From NCBI RefSeq assembly GCF_003268775.1, contig NZ_QLSU01000033.1, positions 1-64,000 on the forward strand: a stretch of 64,000 nt of DNA, given 5' to 3'. The notes beneath the pieces are model-generated. The model was not told the origin of the DNA. It searched no databases and worked only from the letters and a program-made list of their open reading frames with translations. This DNA comes from Paraburkholderia unamae. Lineage in GTDB: Bacteria; Pseudomonadota; Gammaproteobacteria; Burkholderiales; Burkholderiaceae. This document shows, piece after piece, positions 1 to 8,471 of the stretch. Made by a program: the position numbers and the translations under genes. Every line of letters starts with the position of its first letter. The first letter of the stretch is position 1.

Positions 1-215
1 CAGTCGCTCACTCAAAGCTGACAGGTTCTGAATAAATTCAAAAACCTGACTTACTTTAGTGTGAGACTCTTGATACTTTCGCTACTCCCGACTTTATTCC
101 GGAGAACAAGGTCAGGCCGCGCCACCGCATCAAGCGCCCACACTTATCGGCTGTAAATTTTTAAAGAGCAATTCGTCTTAATCGCTGCGTTTTCGTTCGC
201 AGCGATCAGCGAAGG
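1..215 (-). promoter_or_regulatory. rRNA operon leader with boxA antiterminator
   Basis: Read on the minus strand this is the untranslated leader that precedes 16S rRNA in Burkholderiaceae. A boxA-like TTGCTCTTTAA sits at 171-161. Just upstream is a perfect 9-bp stem (181-189 with 198-206, loop of 8), placed where boxB lies in rrn leaders. At 59-8 an inverted repeat starts CTCAC and ends GTGAG and can fold into a long processing stem. The 16S gene itself is not in the window and should start just left of base 1. The leader assignment rests on recognised sequence style plus the promoter next to it. Confidence 0.8.
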
Positions 216-221
216 AGGCGA

Positions 222-275
222 ATTATGCAGGTCGCTGAATCACCCGTCAAGCGATTATCGAAAAATAATTTCTGG
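222..275 (-). promoter_or_regulatory. rrn promoter with UP element
   Basis: On the minus strand there is a -35 TTGACG (250-245) and a -10 CATAAT (227-222) with exactly 17 bases between them. Upstream at 275-251 is an AT-rich stretch resembling an UP element. The bases after the -10 are GC-rich (TCGCC), the discriminator type linked to stringent control of rRNA synthesis. Transcription would run leftward through boxA into 16S. Hexamers and spacing are directly visible; stringent control is inferred from the family. Confidence 0.8.
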
Positions 276-1044
276 GGCCGCTACGCTGATTATTTGACAC
301 GCAACCCCTGCCTCCCGACGCGCCTGCGAATGAAAATGCGTTGCCATGTATTGAACGCCCGCCATCGCCCCGGCACCGCATATTGGCGCCATCCCATTTC
401 GCGAATCACAAGCGCTCAAGGGCAATCCGTTCGTGCCGGGCGTTCAGTTCAGCCCGCTCAAGAATTGTGCACAGTACGCACCCGACCGCAAAAGGTAGCG
501 CGCGGGTCGCTGCCCGGGCGACCCCGGCGATGTCGTCTGCTCGACGAGCTTCGCCGACGTTTCTATCGACGGTGGGCTCTGGCGCGACGAGATCTTCGGC
601 GCTGCGCCCCGCGTAAGCGCGTTCGATAGCGAGGCAGGGGCCGTCGCCACGGCCACCGAGACGTGGTACGGCGTCGTTGCAACTGCGGTAACTCGTGACG
701 CCGCGTCCGGCGCGGCATGGTGTGGCTCGACACGCCACAAGCGGATCTTTGCTCAACCCTCGTGAGACGGCTACAGCCAGAACAGGCTAGGCCGCGAACT
801 CTGCTCGTTCGGGCTCGCCGCATGTCAGGAAAAAACGGGGGGCCCGCCTCGCCTGAGCGCCTTCTCTCGTGCGGCGCCATGAGGGAATCTCATGCGGCCC
901 ATGAGGAGATTTCGATTGTCCGGGGAATTTGGGCTACCTACATTCCTTTCTCACACCGCACTGCGGAACAGCGGTCAACGCCCCGTTCGGGCACGGTGCA
1001 GCCCACCGCCTCTTTGAGGCAGCGTCATTCCCCAGGAGAGAATC
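276..1044. other. Gene-free stretch between rrn promoter and transporter operon
   Basis: About 770 bases with no reading frame I can assign. Open frames exist on both strands but read as Arg/Ala-rich shadow translations without domains, signal peptides or convincing ribosome binding sites. The right end carries a candidate promoter and the ribosome binding site AGGAGAG (1034-1040) of the next gene. Degraded remains of a gene cannot be excluded. Confidence 0.5.
916..944 (+). promoter_or_regulatory. Candidate sigma70 promoter of the PotABCD-type operon
   Basis: TTGTCC (916-921) and TACATT (939-944) are separated by 17 bases, each matching four of six consensus positions. It lies about 100 bases before the GTG start at 1045. 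No operator is obvious. It was found by eye and is only a plausible placement. Confidence 0.3.
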
Positions 1045-2142
1045 GTGCAGAGTTTGAAACCCGGCAGACGGCAGGCCATGAAGATCATCGGCAGCACGCT
1101 CGGTGCCTGCGCGCTGCCAATGCCGTTCATTCAGACGGCCCGTGCGCAGGACCACAATTTTGCCGGCAAAACGCTTCGTCTTCTAACCTGGTCGGACGAT
1201 ACCGGCGCGGCCGCTCTGCGCAATATCGCCCAGACGTTCAGCAAGCAAACCGGCGCAAAAGTCATCGCCGATCGCGCGGACGGCACATCGGGCATGGTTG
1301 CGAAGGTCAAGGCCGCGGGCGATCGCCCCACCTACGACGTGATTACGCTCGCAGGTGTCGGTGCGGCCGGTCTTGCCGACGCTGGACTGCTTGCCCAGCC
1401 CGACCTCGGCCGCCTGCCGAACCTCAAGGACGTGCCTGCCGCCTATCGCACAGGAGCGAACGGGTTTGGCGTCGGGTATCTGTTGTGGTCGGACGGGCTC
1501 GTCTACAACACCTCGACAGTGAAAACGCCGCCAGCGAGCTACGAATCGCTTTGGGATTCAAAGTACTCAGGGCGCCTGTTCCTGCCGCCGCCGGAATGGG
1601 CCGAAGCCGTCGACCTGACGATCATTGCGGCCAAACTCGCGGGAGGATCGCAGCAGAACATCGAGCCAGGCTTTCGCAAGCTCGGTGAACTGAGGGAGCG
1701 CGTGATGACGCTCGGCGAGAATCCGAACCAGGTCGCCGACCTCTTTCGTACGGGCTCCCTTGATATCGGCGGCATCTATTCGGCTGCGTTCTTCCCCGAC
1801 CAGATCCGCAAGCCCGAGTACAACCTGGGCATCACGTACGGCATGAAAGAGGGCTTCGCGACGCAACTCATGTTTACGGTGATTCCGAAAGCGCATCCCG
1901 GTGACCTCGACCTCATTCACGCGTTCATCAACCACTCGCTCGACGCGGGTGTTCAGGGACGTATGGCGGCCGACGTGCTGAATGGCCCCGTCAACGCCCG
2001 TGCGGTGATTCCCGCTGAAAGCCGCGCATTCGTGCCGTCACCGAAACAGATCGCCGAAAAGGCCATACTGCACGACGACAAGGCACTCGCTGCCGTACAG
2101 GCCGCGTGGATCAAGCGCTACACCGGTCTCTTCGCTGCCTGA
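1045..2142 (+). CDS. PotD-type ABC transporter periplasmic substrate-binding protein
   Basis: 365-residue binding protein of the spermidine/putrescine (extracellular solute-binding family 1) type. It would capture a small organic solute in the periplasm for the permeases that follow. The N terminus has GRRQ, then a hydrophobic segment and an ARA-Q cleavage site near residue 35, so it is exported, possibly by Tat. GTG at 1045 was chosen because AGGAGAG lies 4 bases upstream; ATG at 1078 is an alternative. It is the first gene of a four-gene operon, 4 bases ahead of the permease. The substrate cannot be read from sequence; polyamines, opines or amino acid derivatives are all possible. Confidence 0.88.
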   Translation: MQSLKPGRRQAMKIIGSTLGACALPMPFIQTARAQDHNFAGKTLRLLTWSDDTGAAALRNIAQTFSKQTGAKVIADRADGTSGMVAKVKAAGDRPTYDVITLAGVGAAGLADAGLLAQPDLGRLPNLKDVPAAYRTGANGFGVGYLLWSDGLVYNTSTVKTPPASYESLWDSKYSGRLFLPPPEWAEAVDLTIIAAKLAGGSQQNIEPGFRKLGELRERVMTLGENPNQVADLFRTGSLDIGGIYSAAFFPDQIRKPEYNLGITYGMKEGFATQLMFTVIPKAHPGDLDLIHAFINHSLDAGVQGRMAADVLNGPVNARAVIPAESRAFVPSPKQIAEKAILHDDKALAAVQAAWIKRYTGLFAA

Positions 2143-2146
2143 CGTC

Positions 2147-3064
2147 ATGTCTGCCCTTTCATCAGCCGCAGCACAATCCGCCGGACCGCGTGCGTGCCGG
2201 GGGCGCGACCGGCCAGCGCTCGCGCGCATGCCGCCCTGGCTGCTGCTCGCGCCGATCCTCGTCGTACTTGCCGTTCTTGTTGCCGCCTCGCTCGTCGTGC
2301 TGCGCATGAGTTTCGGTGTGCCAGGCAACGAATGGCACACGTTCACTCTGCAAAATTACGCGGATCTCGCTGACGCGTACTTCCTCAAGTCACTCTGGCT
2401 CACGGTGCGGCTCGCGTTCGAGAGCACGGTCTGCGCGATGCTGCTGGCAACTCCCGTTGCGCTGGCGATGGCGCGCACCGAATCGCGGCTTGCACGCCGC
2501 CTCATGCTGGCCTTGGTGCTGCTGCCGCTGCTCGTCAACCTGCTGCTTCAGGGATATGGCTGGCTCGTGATCCTCGGCCCCGCAGGCGTGTTGAACCATG
2601 CATTGAAGGCGGCCGGGCTGGTGCAACGCCCTGTGATGTGGCTGTACCGCGAACAGGGCGTGCTGCTCGGTCTGATCCAGACCGCGTTTCCGCTCGGCGT
2701 GCTGCCGATGTCGAGCGCGCTGCGCGCCGTGTCGCGCTCGTTCGACGAAGCCTCCGCCACGCTCGGCGCTTCGCGCTGGCAAACACTCCGGCACGTCACG
2801 CTGCCGCTCGCGATGCCCGGCATCGTGTCCGGCGCGCTGCTCGTGTTCGCGTACAACGCGAGCGCGTTTGCCGTGCCGCTCCTGCTCGGCGGCCGGCGCG
2901 TGCCGATGCTCGCGGTGCTCGTGCACGATCAGGTTGCCCCGCTGCTGAACTGGCCGGCCGCGTCGGCCTCGGGTATCGTGCTGATGGCTGCGACGCTCTC
3001 CGTGATGGCCGTGTCCCAGCGCCTCGCGCGCCACCGGCAGCGCACCGTGGAGCCCGGCCGATGA
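2147..3064 (+). CDS. PotB-type ABC transporter permease
   Basis: 305-residue inner-membrane permease of the binding-protein-dependent transport family (MetI-like fold, PotB/PotH type). About six hydrophobic segments are seen, the first near residues 30-50. The EAA-loop region is around DEASATLGASRWQTLRHVTLP, the contact site for the ATPase. A short cytoplasmic N-terminal arm precedes TM1. The stop overlaps the next start in an ATGA, so this and the next permease are translationally coupled and should form the membrane heterodimer of the transporter. Confidence 0.88.
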   Translation: MSALSSAAAQSAGPRACRGRDRPALARMPPWLLLAPILVVLAVLVAASLVVLRMSFGVPGNEWHTFTLQNYADLADAYFLKSLWLTVRLAFESTVCAMLLATPVALAMARTESRLARRLMLALVLLPLLVNLLLQGYGWLVILGPAGVLNHALKAAGLVQRPVMWLYREQGVLLGLIQTAFPLGVLPMSSALRAVSRSFDEASATLGASRWQTLRHVTLPLAMPGIVSGALLVFAYNASAFAVPLLLGGRRVPMLAVLVHDQVAPLLNWPAASASGIVLMAATLSVMAVSQRLARHRQRTVEPGR

Positions 3065-3903
3065 ACCGCTTCCTGCCCAGCGCGGCGCTGCCCGGACGCC
3101 TCGGCCGCTCGACCGCATGGCTCGCCGCCCTCGTTCTGTTTCTCGCCGCCCTGCCGATTCTCACGATGATCGTGATGTCGTTCGGCACGGCCGACACGCT
3201 CGAGTTTCCGCCCGCGCATTTCGGCCTGCACTGGTACCGCGCGGCGTGGCGCACGTTCGTCTCGCCCGACGACACCGACGCGCTGTCGATGGGCGCGGCA
3301 CTCACCACGAGTCTCATCGTCGCCGTCGCCACGATGCTTGTCTCGACGCTGGCCGCCGTGCCGGCCGCGTATGCGCTCGCGCGCTATCGCTTTCGCGGCC
3401 GCACGCTCGTCGAGCAACTGGTCGCGCTACCCATCGTCTATCCGGTCGTGATGCTCGGACTCGCGCTGCTACTCGTCTTCAACGCACTGCCCGTTGAGCT
3501 CGGCTTGCTGCGCCTCGTCACAGCGCACGTCATTCTCACGCTGCCGTTCACCGTCAAAAACTGTGCGGCGTCGGTGGCGGCGATCGGCCCCGAGTTCGAG
3601 GAAGCAGCCTGCCTGATGGGCGCGAGCCCCGGACGTGCGCTGTGCGACGTCGTGCTGCCGCTCATGAGGCCTGGCATTCTCGCCGGCATGTTGTTTGCCT
3701 TCATCGTGTCGTTCAACGAGTTCACCGTGACGTTCTTTCTCTACAACGTCGACACGATGACGCTGCCGGTCTGGCTCTATAGCCGGACCGTCTCGTCGCT
3801 CGACCCGACCGTATTCGCCTTTGCGGTCTTCATCGTCGCAATCGACTTCGCGCTGATCTGGCTGCTCGAAAAGCTCGTCGGTGACAACGGGGTCGCGCTT
3901 TAG
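3061..3903 (+). CDS. PotC-type ABC transporter permease
   Basis: 280-residue second permease of the PotC/PotI type. The start at 3061 was chosen because the ATG overlaps the preceding TGA (ATGA) and is followed by a typical first membrane segment; longer upstream extensions only re-read the previous gene in another frame. The EAA-like loop EEAACLMGASPGRALCDVVL is visible in the second half, followed by the final membrane segments. It pairs with the upstream permease to form the pore for the periplasmic binding protein encoded first in the operon. Confidence 0.87.
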   Translation: MNRFLPSAALPGRLGRSTAWLAALVLFLAALPILTMIVMSFGTADTLEFPPAHFGLHWYRAAWRTFVSPDDTDALSMGAALTTSLIVAVATMLVSTLAAVPAAYALARYRFRGRTLVEQLVALPIVYPVVMLGLALLLVFNALPVELGLLRLVTAHVILTLPFTVKNCAASVAAIGPEFEEAACLMGASPGRALCDVVLPLMRPGILAGMLFAFIVSFNEFTVTFFLYNVDTMTLPVWLYSRTVSSLDPTVFAFAVFIVAIDFALIWLLEKLVGDNGVAL

Positions 3904-3945
3904 CCGCCGGACACTCATTTCGCCGCCCCCGACCAAGGAATGACG

Positions 3946-5019
3946 ATGACCCAGTTGATACTGCAAGACGTGGCGAAGCGTTTCAACGATGCGTACGCCG
4001 TCGATCACGTGAACCTGAACGTCCCCGACGGCAAGCTCGTGTGCTTTCTGGGCCCCTCGGGCTGCGGCAAGACCACCCTGATGCGCATCATCGCCGGGCT
4101 CGAAACGCCCACGTCCGGCTCGATGACCTTTGCTGGCGAAGACCTGTTGCGCGTGAGCGCGAACCGGCGCAACTTCGGGATGGTATTCCAGTCGCTCGCG
4201 TTGTTTCCGCATATGACAGTCGCGCAGAATATTGCGTATCCGTTGCGCTTGCGCAGAACCGACGCGACCACGCAATCGCGCCGCGTTGCCGAGTTGCTCG
4301 ACATGATCCGCTTGCCGCACGTCGCGAACCGCCTCGTCACGCAACTCTCCGGTGGCCAGCGCCAGCGCGTGGCGATTGCACGCGCGATCGCCACGTCGCC
4401 GCGCCTCTTGCTGCTCGATGAGCCGCTCTCGGCACTCGACGCGAAGCTGCGCGAGGCAATGCAGGTCGAGATCAAGCTGCTGCAACAACGGCTCGCGATC
4501 ACCACGATCATGGTCACGCACGACCAGCGCGAAGCGATGACGATGGCCGACGAGATCGTCGTGATGGACAAAGGCCGGATCCAGCAAACAGGGCAGCCGC
4601 TCGACATCTATCGCAATCCCGTCAACGAGTTCGTCGCCGATTTCATCGGCCTCGGCAACATCCTGCCCGTTGAGGACGTCGGCAACGGCGAAATCATGCT
4701 GCGCGGCGGCCAGCGCCTCGCCGTAGCGAAAGCGGCGCACGCGGATGATGCTCGACGCGACATGCGTCTGCTGATCCGCCCGGAAGACGTGTACCTGCGC
4801 TCGCGTGGCGACGCCGCAGCACCGAACACGCTTGCGGGCGTCGTGACGTTCGTGCGCGACGTGGGCGTTTCGATTGAAGCCACCATTGCGTGCGAAGGCT
4901 TCACCCTGACGGCCACCACGACACCGCGTGAATCGCCGGCCCTGCACACAGGAATGCCTGTTTTCGCCGAACTGCCGCCGCATGCCTGCAAGCTCATTGC
5001 CGCCCGCCCAGCCGCCTGA
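3946..5019 (+). CDS. PotA-type ABC transporter ATP-binding protein
   Basis: 357-residue ATPase energising the PotABCD-type importer. Visible motifs are Walker A GPSGCGKTT, Q-loop VFQS, signature LSGGQRQR, Walker B LLLLDEPLSALD and the H-loop TMVTHD region. A C-terminal TOBE-like regulatory domain follows (from about residue 275), typical of PotA/MalK-type subunits. There are two in-frame ATGs at 3940 and 3946; the second is preferred because AAGGA at 3935-3939 is then 6 bases upstream. It is the last gene of the first operon; a second transporter operon begins 52 bases later. Confidence 0.9.
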   Translation: MTQLILQDVAKRFNDAYAVDHVNLNVPDGKLVCFLGPSGCGKTTLMRIIAGLETPTSGSMTFAGEDLLRVSANRRNFGMVFQSLALFPHMTVAQNIAYPLRLRRTDATTQSRRVAELLDMIRLPHVANRLVTQLSGGQRQRVAIARAIATSPRLLLLDEPLSALDAKLREAMQVEIKLLQQRLAITTIMVTHDQREAMTMADEIVVMDKGRIQQTGQPLDIYRNPVNEFVADFIGLGNILPVEDVGNGEIMLRGGQRLAVAKAAHADDARRDMRLLIRPEDVYLRSRGDAAAPNTLAGVVTFVRDVGVSIEATIACEGFTLTATTTPRESPALHTGMPVFAELPPHACKLIAARPAA

Positions 5020-5071
5020 GCGCGGCGGCGAAACCCTCTCCTGCCAGAACCTCCCAAGGACATAGCCCGCC

Positions 5072-5887
5072 ATGAACATCTCCGCCCAATCCACTCACCC
5101 CGCCCGGGGGCTGCTCGCCCGCGCCGCCGTCACGTTTGCCTGCATGAGCGCGCTCACCGTCGCGCCGTTCGCGCAAGCCGACACCCTCGATACGATCGCG
5201 AAGTCCGGAGTCGTGCGGATCGGCGTGTTCGAAGACTACCCGCCATTCGGCTCGATCGGCCCCGACATGCAGCCGCAGGGCTATGACATCGACATGGCCA
5301 CGCTAATCGGCAAGGCACTCAATGCGAAGGTCGAGCTTGTCCAGGTAACGGGCGACAACCGCATGGCCTACCTCGCGGACCACAAGGCGGACATGCTGCT
5401 GTCGGTCGGCCAAACGCCGGAGCGCGCGAAGGTCATCGACTTCTCGCAGGCGTATGCGCCGTACTACCTCGCCGTGTTCGGGCCGAAAAACCTTGCCGTG
5501 AAAAGCTCGGCCGATCTTGCGGGCAAGACCATCGCCGTGGCGCGCGGCACGCTGGAGGACCTGAGCGTGACGAAGGTCGCGCCAGCAGGCGCGACGCTCA
5601 AGCGCTTCGACGATCCGAACGGGGCGATCTCAGCATTCCTCTCCGGCCAGGCGCAGTTGCTCGTCGTCGGTAACGACGTGGGCGCGACCATCATTGCGCG
5701 TCACCCGTCCATCGACCCCGAACAGAAGTTTTCACTCTTTAGTTCACCCGATCATGTCGGTCTGAACAAGAACGAGCCGCGCCTCATGCAGAAAGTGAAC
5801 GATGCGATCTCGGGCGCGAAGAAGAACGGCACGCTCAATACGATCTCGCAAAAATGGTTGCGCACACCGCTGCCCACGGACCTGTGA
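5072..5887 (+). CDS. Polar amino acid ABC transporter binding protein (copy 1)
   Basis: 271-residue periplasmic binding protein of family 3 (ArgT/HisJ/GlnH type). The signal peptide runs to about residue 36 (AQA-DTLD). The mature start, VRIGVFEDYPPFG then GYDIDMA, is the usual ligand-pocket opening for amino acid binders. It is closely related to the gene at 6279: both carry DYPPFG, GPDMQPQGYDIDMA and the same domain order, so one arose by duplication. It probably feeds the permeases at 7147 and 7821. The ligand is unknown; basic or polar amino acids are typical. Confidence 0.87.
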   Translation: MNISAQSTHPARGLLARAAVTFACMSALTVAPFAQADTLDTIAKSGVVRIGVFEDYPPFGSIGPDMQPQGYDIDMATLIGKALNAKVELVQVTGDNRMAYLADHKADMLLSVGQTPERAKVIDFSQAYAPYYLAVFGPKNLAVKSSADLAGKTIAVARGTLEDLSVTKVAPAGATLKRFDDPNGAISAFLSGQAQLLVVGNDVGATIIARHPSIDPEQKFSLFSSPDHVGLNKNEPRLMQKVNDAISGAKKNGTLNTISQKWLRTPLPTDL

Positions 5888-6278
5888 GGCCGAGCGGCCG
5901 ACTTGCTTCCGGTGTTCGAGAGGCCCCGCGTAACCCGTCGCGGGCGCTCGGCAGCGCCATTCCCGGCGCTAGTGGCACCGTCATGCGTGGCCCGGAAGTC
6001 ATCTCGCAGACGTTGGTAGATGACGTCACGTACACGGCGACCTAACTGTTTCTTTGGATAGCGCCGCACCGGCTGAAGCGGCGCATCAGCATGTATGCAC
6101 CGATCTGGTGAATATCGTCCGAAATGAGGCCAATGCCCGCGCAACGATTCCATGGACTGCCCGTTAGACTCCCCGTGAACAAGCGCAACGCATGAAGTTG
6201 GCGCAGTCCTTGCTTAGCCCACGGCACGCTCGTGCTTGACGTCAATTGCGGGCGACAGACCTCTTTGGAAATCCCACG
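5888..6278. other. 391-base spacer between paralogous binding protein genes
   Basis: No gene can be supported. An inverted repeat GCGCCGC (6061-6067) / GCGGCGC (6078-6084) with a 10-base loop could be a terminator or attenuator, but no T-run follows on either strand. A short plus-strand frame ending near 6043 overlaps the 3' end of the first binding protein and shows no recognisable domain. The long spacer suggests that the second binding protein has its own promoter or differential expression. Confidence 0.4.
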
Positions 6279-7085
6279 ATGGAAAACAAGACCCAATCAC
6301 TTCAACGTCGTCGTTGGCTCGCTGCGCTCCTGGCCGTTCCCGCGCTGACCGTTTTCGCGGCACAAGCGGCCAACGCCGACGCGCTCGACGCCATCACCAA
6401 ACGCGGCACGCTACGCGTCGCCGTCCCGGAAGACTATCCGCCGTTTGGTGCCGTTGGCCCGGACATGCAACCGCAGGGCTACGACATCGACATGGCCGCA
6501 CTGCTGGCGAAGTCGATGAAGGTCAAGCTACAGCTCGTGCCCGTCAACAGCGCAAACCGGATTCCCTATCTGCAAACCGACAAGGTCGACCTCGTCATCT
6601 CATCACTAGGCAAGACGCCGGATCGCGAGAAGGTCATCGATTTTTCACAGGCCTATGCCCCCTACTTTCAGGGCGTTTTCGGGCCTGCCGATATCAAGGT
6701 CGGCGGCCCGGCGGACCTCACCGGCAAGACCGTCGGCGCGACGCGCGGCGCGCTCGAGGAAGTTGCGCTCACGAACATGGCACCCAACGCCACCATCCGC
6801 CGCTTCGATGATAACAACGCCACAATCCAGGCTTTTCTCTCCGGCCAGGTGCAGTTGATCGCCGCAGGCAATATTGTCGCCGCAGCGATTCTCGCCAAGC
6901 ACCCGCCGCGCGAACCGCAGATGAAGTTCGTCATCAAGGACTCGCCGTGCTTCGTCGGCCTCGACAAAAACGAGCCGCAACTGCTCGCCAAGGTTAACGC
7001 GACCATCGAGCAGGCGAAAAAAGACGGCTCGCTCCAGGCGATGTCGAAGAAATGGTTCGGCCAGCCCTTGCCAGCCAATCTCTGA
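6279..7085 (+). CDS. Polar amino acid ABC transporter binding protein (copy 2)
   Basis: 268-residue family 3 periplasmic binding protein, paralogue of the gene at 5072. The N terminus has an RRRW motif followed by a hydrophobic segment and an ANA-D cleavage site near residue 33. ATG 6279 was preferred over an upstream in-frame TTG at 6246 because it gives a normal signal peptide and has TTTGGAA upstream. The ligand-pocket motifs DYPPFG and YDIDMA are retained. It is followed 61 bases later by the permease, so it is the better candidate for the main partner of this transporter. Confidence 0.87.
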   Translation: MENKTQSLQRRRWLAALLAVPALTVFAAQAANADALDAITKRGTLRVAVPEDYPPFGAVGPDMQPQGYDIDMAALLAKSMKVKLQLVPVNSANRIPYLQTDKVDLVISSLGKTPDREKVIDFSQAYAPYFQGVFGPADIKVGGPADLTGKTVGATRGALEEVALTNMAPNATIRRFDDNNATIQAFLSGQVQLIAAGNIVAAAILAKHPPREPQMKFVIKDSPCFVGLDKNEPQLLAKVNATIEQAKKDGSLQAMSKKWFGQPLPANL

Positions 7086-7146
7086 CGTCCCCCGCCGCCG
7101 CCACGCGCGGCGGGCGCTTTCACCGCTGTGCAACCCTCGTTCTTTC

Positions 7147-7824
7147 ATGAGTTATCAGCTTCAGTTCGGCGACCTCAGCGCCTACACCAGCATGTTCGCA
7201 AGCGGCGCGGCCGTCACGCTCGCGCTCACTGCGGCCTCGACGGTACTCGGCATCAGCCTCGGCGTTGCGGGTGCCGCTGCGTACCAGAGCCCCCGCGCGA
7301 TGCCGCGCGCAGCCGTTCATGCCTACGTGGAGGCGATTCGCAACACGCCTTTTCTCGTCCAGCTCTTCTTCGTATTCTTCGGGCTCCCGGCCCTTGGCGT
7401 GCACATCGGCGAATATACGGCGGCCGTTCTGGCCATGACGTTGAACCTCGGCGCGTACTCCGTGGAAATTCTGCACTCAGGCATTGAGGCCGTGCCGCGC
7501 GGACATCGCGAGGCTGCTGCGGCGCTGGCGATGTCGCGCCGCGAAACGTTTATACACGTGCTCCTTCCACAAGCGTTCGCAAAGGTGTTCCCTGCTCTGG
7601 CGAGTCAGATCGTCATCACGATGCTTGGCTCGGCGGTCGTCTCGCAAATCTCAGTCGCGGATCTCACGTATGCGGCAAGCTATGTGCAATCGCGCAATTT
7701 CCGCGCTTTCGAAACGTATTTCCTCATCGCCGGCATCTACCTTGTCATGGCGCTCCTCTTACGCGGCGCGCTTAACGCCGCCGGCCGGCGCTTGTTCACG
7801 CGCAACGTACGAGGTGCGCGATGA
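7147..7824 (+). CDS. Amino acid ABC transporter permease (HisM/HisQ type)
   Basis: 225-residue inner-membrane permease of the polar amino acid family. About five hydrophobic segments are seen. The conserved EAIRNTPFLVQLFFVFFGLP region follows TM2, and the EAA loop is around GHREAAAALAMSRRETFIHV. It overlaps the next permease by ATGA, so the pair is coupled and forms the transmembrane core. No strong Shine-Dalgarno sequence is visible before this ATG. Confidence 0.88.
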   Translation: MSYQLQFGDLSAYTSMFASGAAVTLALTAASTVLGISLGVAGAAAYQSPRAMPRAAVHAYVEAIRNTPFLVQLFFVFFGLPALGVHIGEYTAAVLAMTLNLGAYSVEILHSGIEAVPRGHREAAAALAMSRRETFIHVLLPQAFAKVFPALASQIVITMLGSAVVSQISVADLTYAASYVQSRNFRAFETYFLIAGIYLVMALLLRGALNAAGRRLFTRNVRGAR

Positions 7825-8471
7825 TTGAATTCACATTCGCACAGATCGTCGAGGGTTTGCTCCTGGCCGCGCGTTGGACCGTCCTGCTCTCGCTCGTCTC
7901 GTTCGCGACCGGCGGCGTGGCAGGGTTGCTGCTCCTCGTGATGCGTGTATCCAACTCGTTCGTGCTGCGCTCGGTCGTGCGCATTTATATCGAGGTGTTC
8001 CAGGGCACACCGTTGCTGATGCAGCTCTTTATCGTCTACTTCGGGTTGCCGTTGCTAGGCATCGACGTCTCCGCGTGGACGGCCGCCACGCTCGGCCTCA
8101 CGTTCTTCACCAGCGCCTATCTCGCCGAGATCTGGCGCGGCTGTGTCGAGGCGGTGCCGAAGGGCCAGTGGGAGGCGTCGTCCAGTCTCGCCATGGGATA
8201 TTTCGAGCAAATGTGGCACGTGATCCTCCCGCAAGCCGCGCGCATCGCCATAGGACCCACCGTGGGTTTCGGCGTTCAGGCCATCAAGGACACGGCGCTG
8301 GTGTCGATCATCGGTTTCGCCGAACTCACAAAGGCCGGCACCCAGATTTCGAATGCAACGTTTCGCCCGTTTCTCGTCTACGGACTCGTTGCGCTGATTT
8401 ATTTCGCCCTGTGCTATCCGCTTACGCGGTTTGCGCGGGCGCTTCAAAGGAAATGGCATGCCGCTCGTTAA
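7821..8471 (+). CDS. Amino acid ABC transporter permease (second subunit)
   Basis: 216-residue partner of the preceding permease. The family motif EVFQGTPLLMQLFIVYFGLP and the EAA loop GQWEASSSLAMGYFEQMWHV are both present. The ATG overlaps the previous TGA. The 3' end overlaps the ATPase start by 14 bases, so all three inner-membrane and cytoplasmic components are tightly coupled in one transcript. Confidence 0.88.
   Translation: MIEFTFAQIVEGLLLAARWTVLLSLVSFATGGVAGLLLLVMRVSNSFVLRSVVRIYIEVFQGTPLLMQLFIVYFGLPLLGIDVSAWTAATLGLTFFTSAYLAEIWRGCVEAVPKGQWEASSSLAMGYFEQMWHVILPQAARIAIGPTVGFGVQAIKDTALVSIIGFAELTKAGTQISNATFRPFLVYGLVALIYFALCYPLTRFARALQRKWHAAR

Noticed and set aside
225-1688. Plus- and minus-strand open frames of 90-320 codons over the rrn promoter and the first binding protein
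   Set aside because: They overlap the rrn promoter or are in the wrong frame of a recognisable protein; Arg-rich shadow translations.
3469-5094. 541-codon minus-strand frame
   Set aside because: Antisense to the PotA/PotC-type genes; composition (His, Arg, Gln rich) is that of a GC3 shadow.
5854-6045. Short plus-strand frame after the first amino acid binding protein
   Set aside because: Overlaps the end of a real gene, no ribosome site, no recognisable family.
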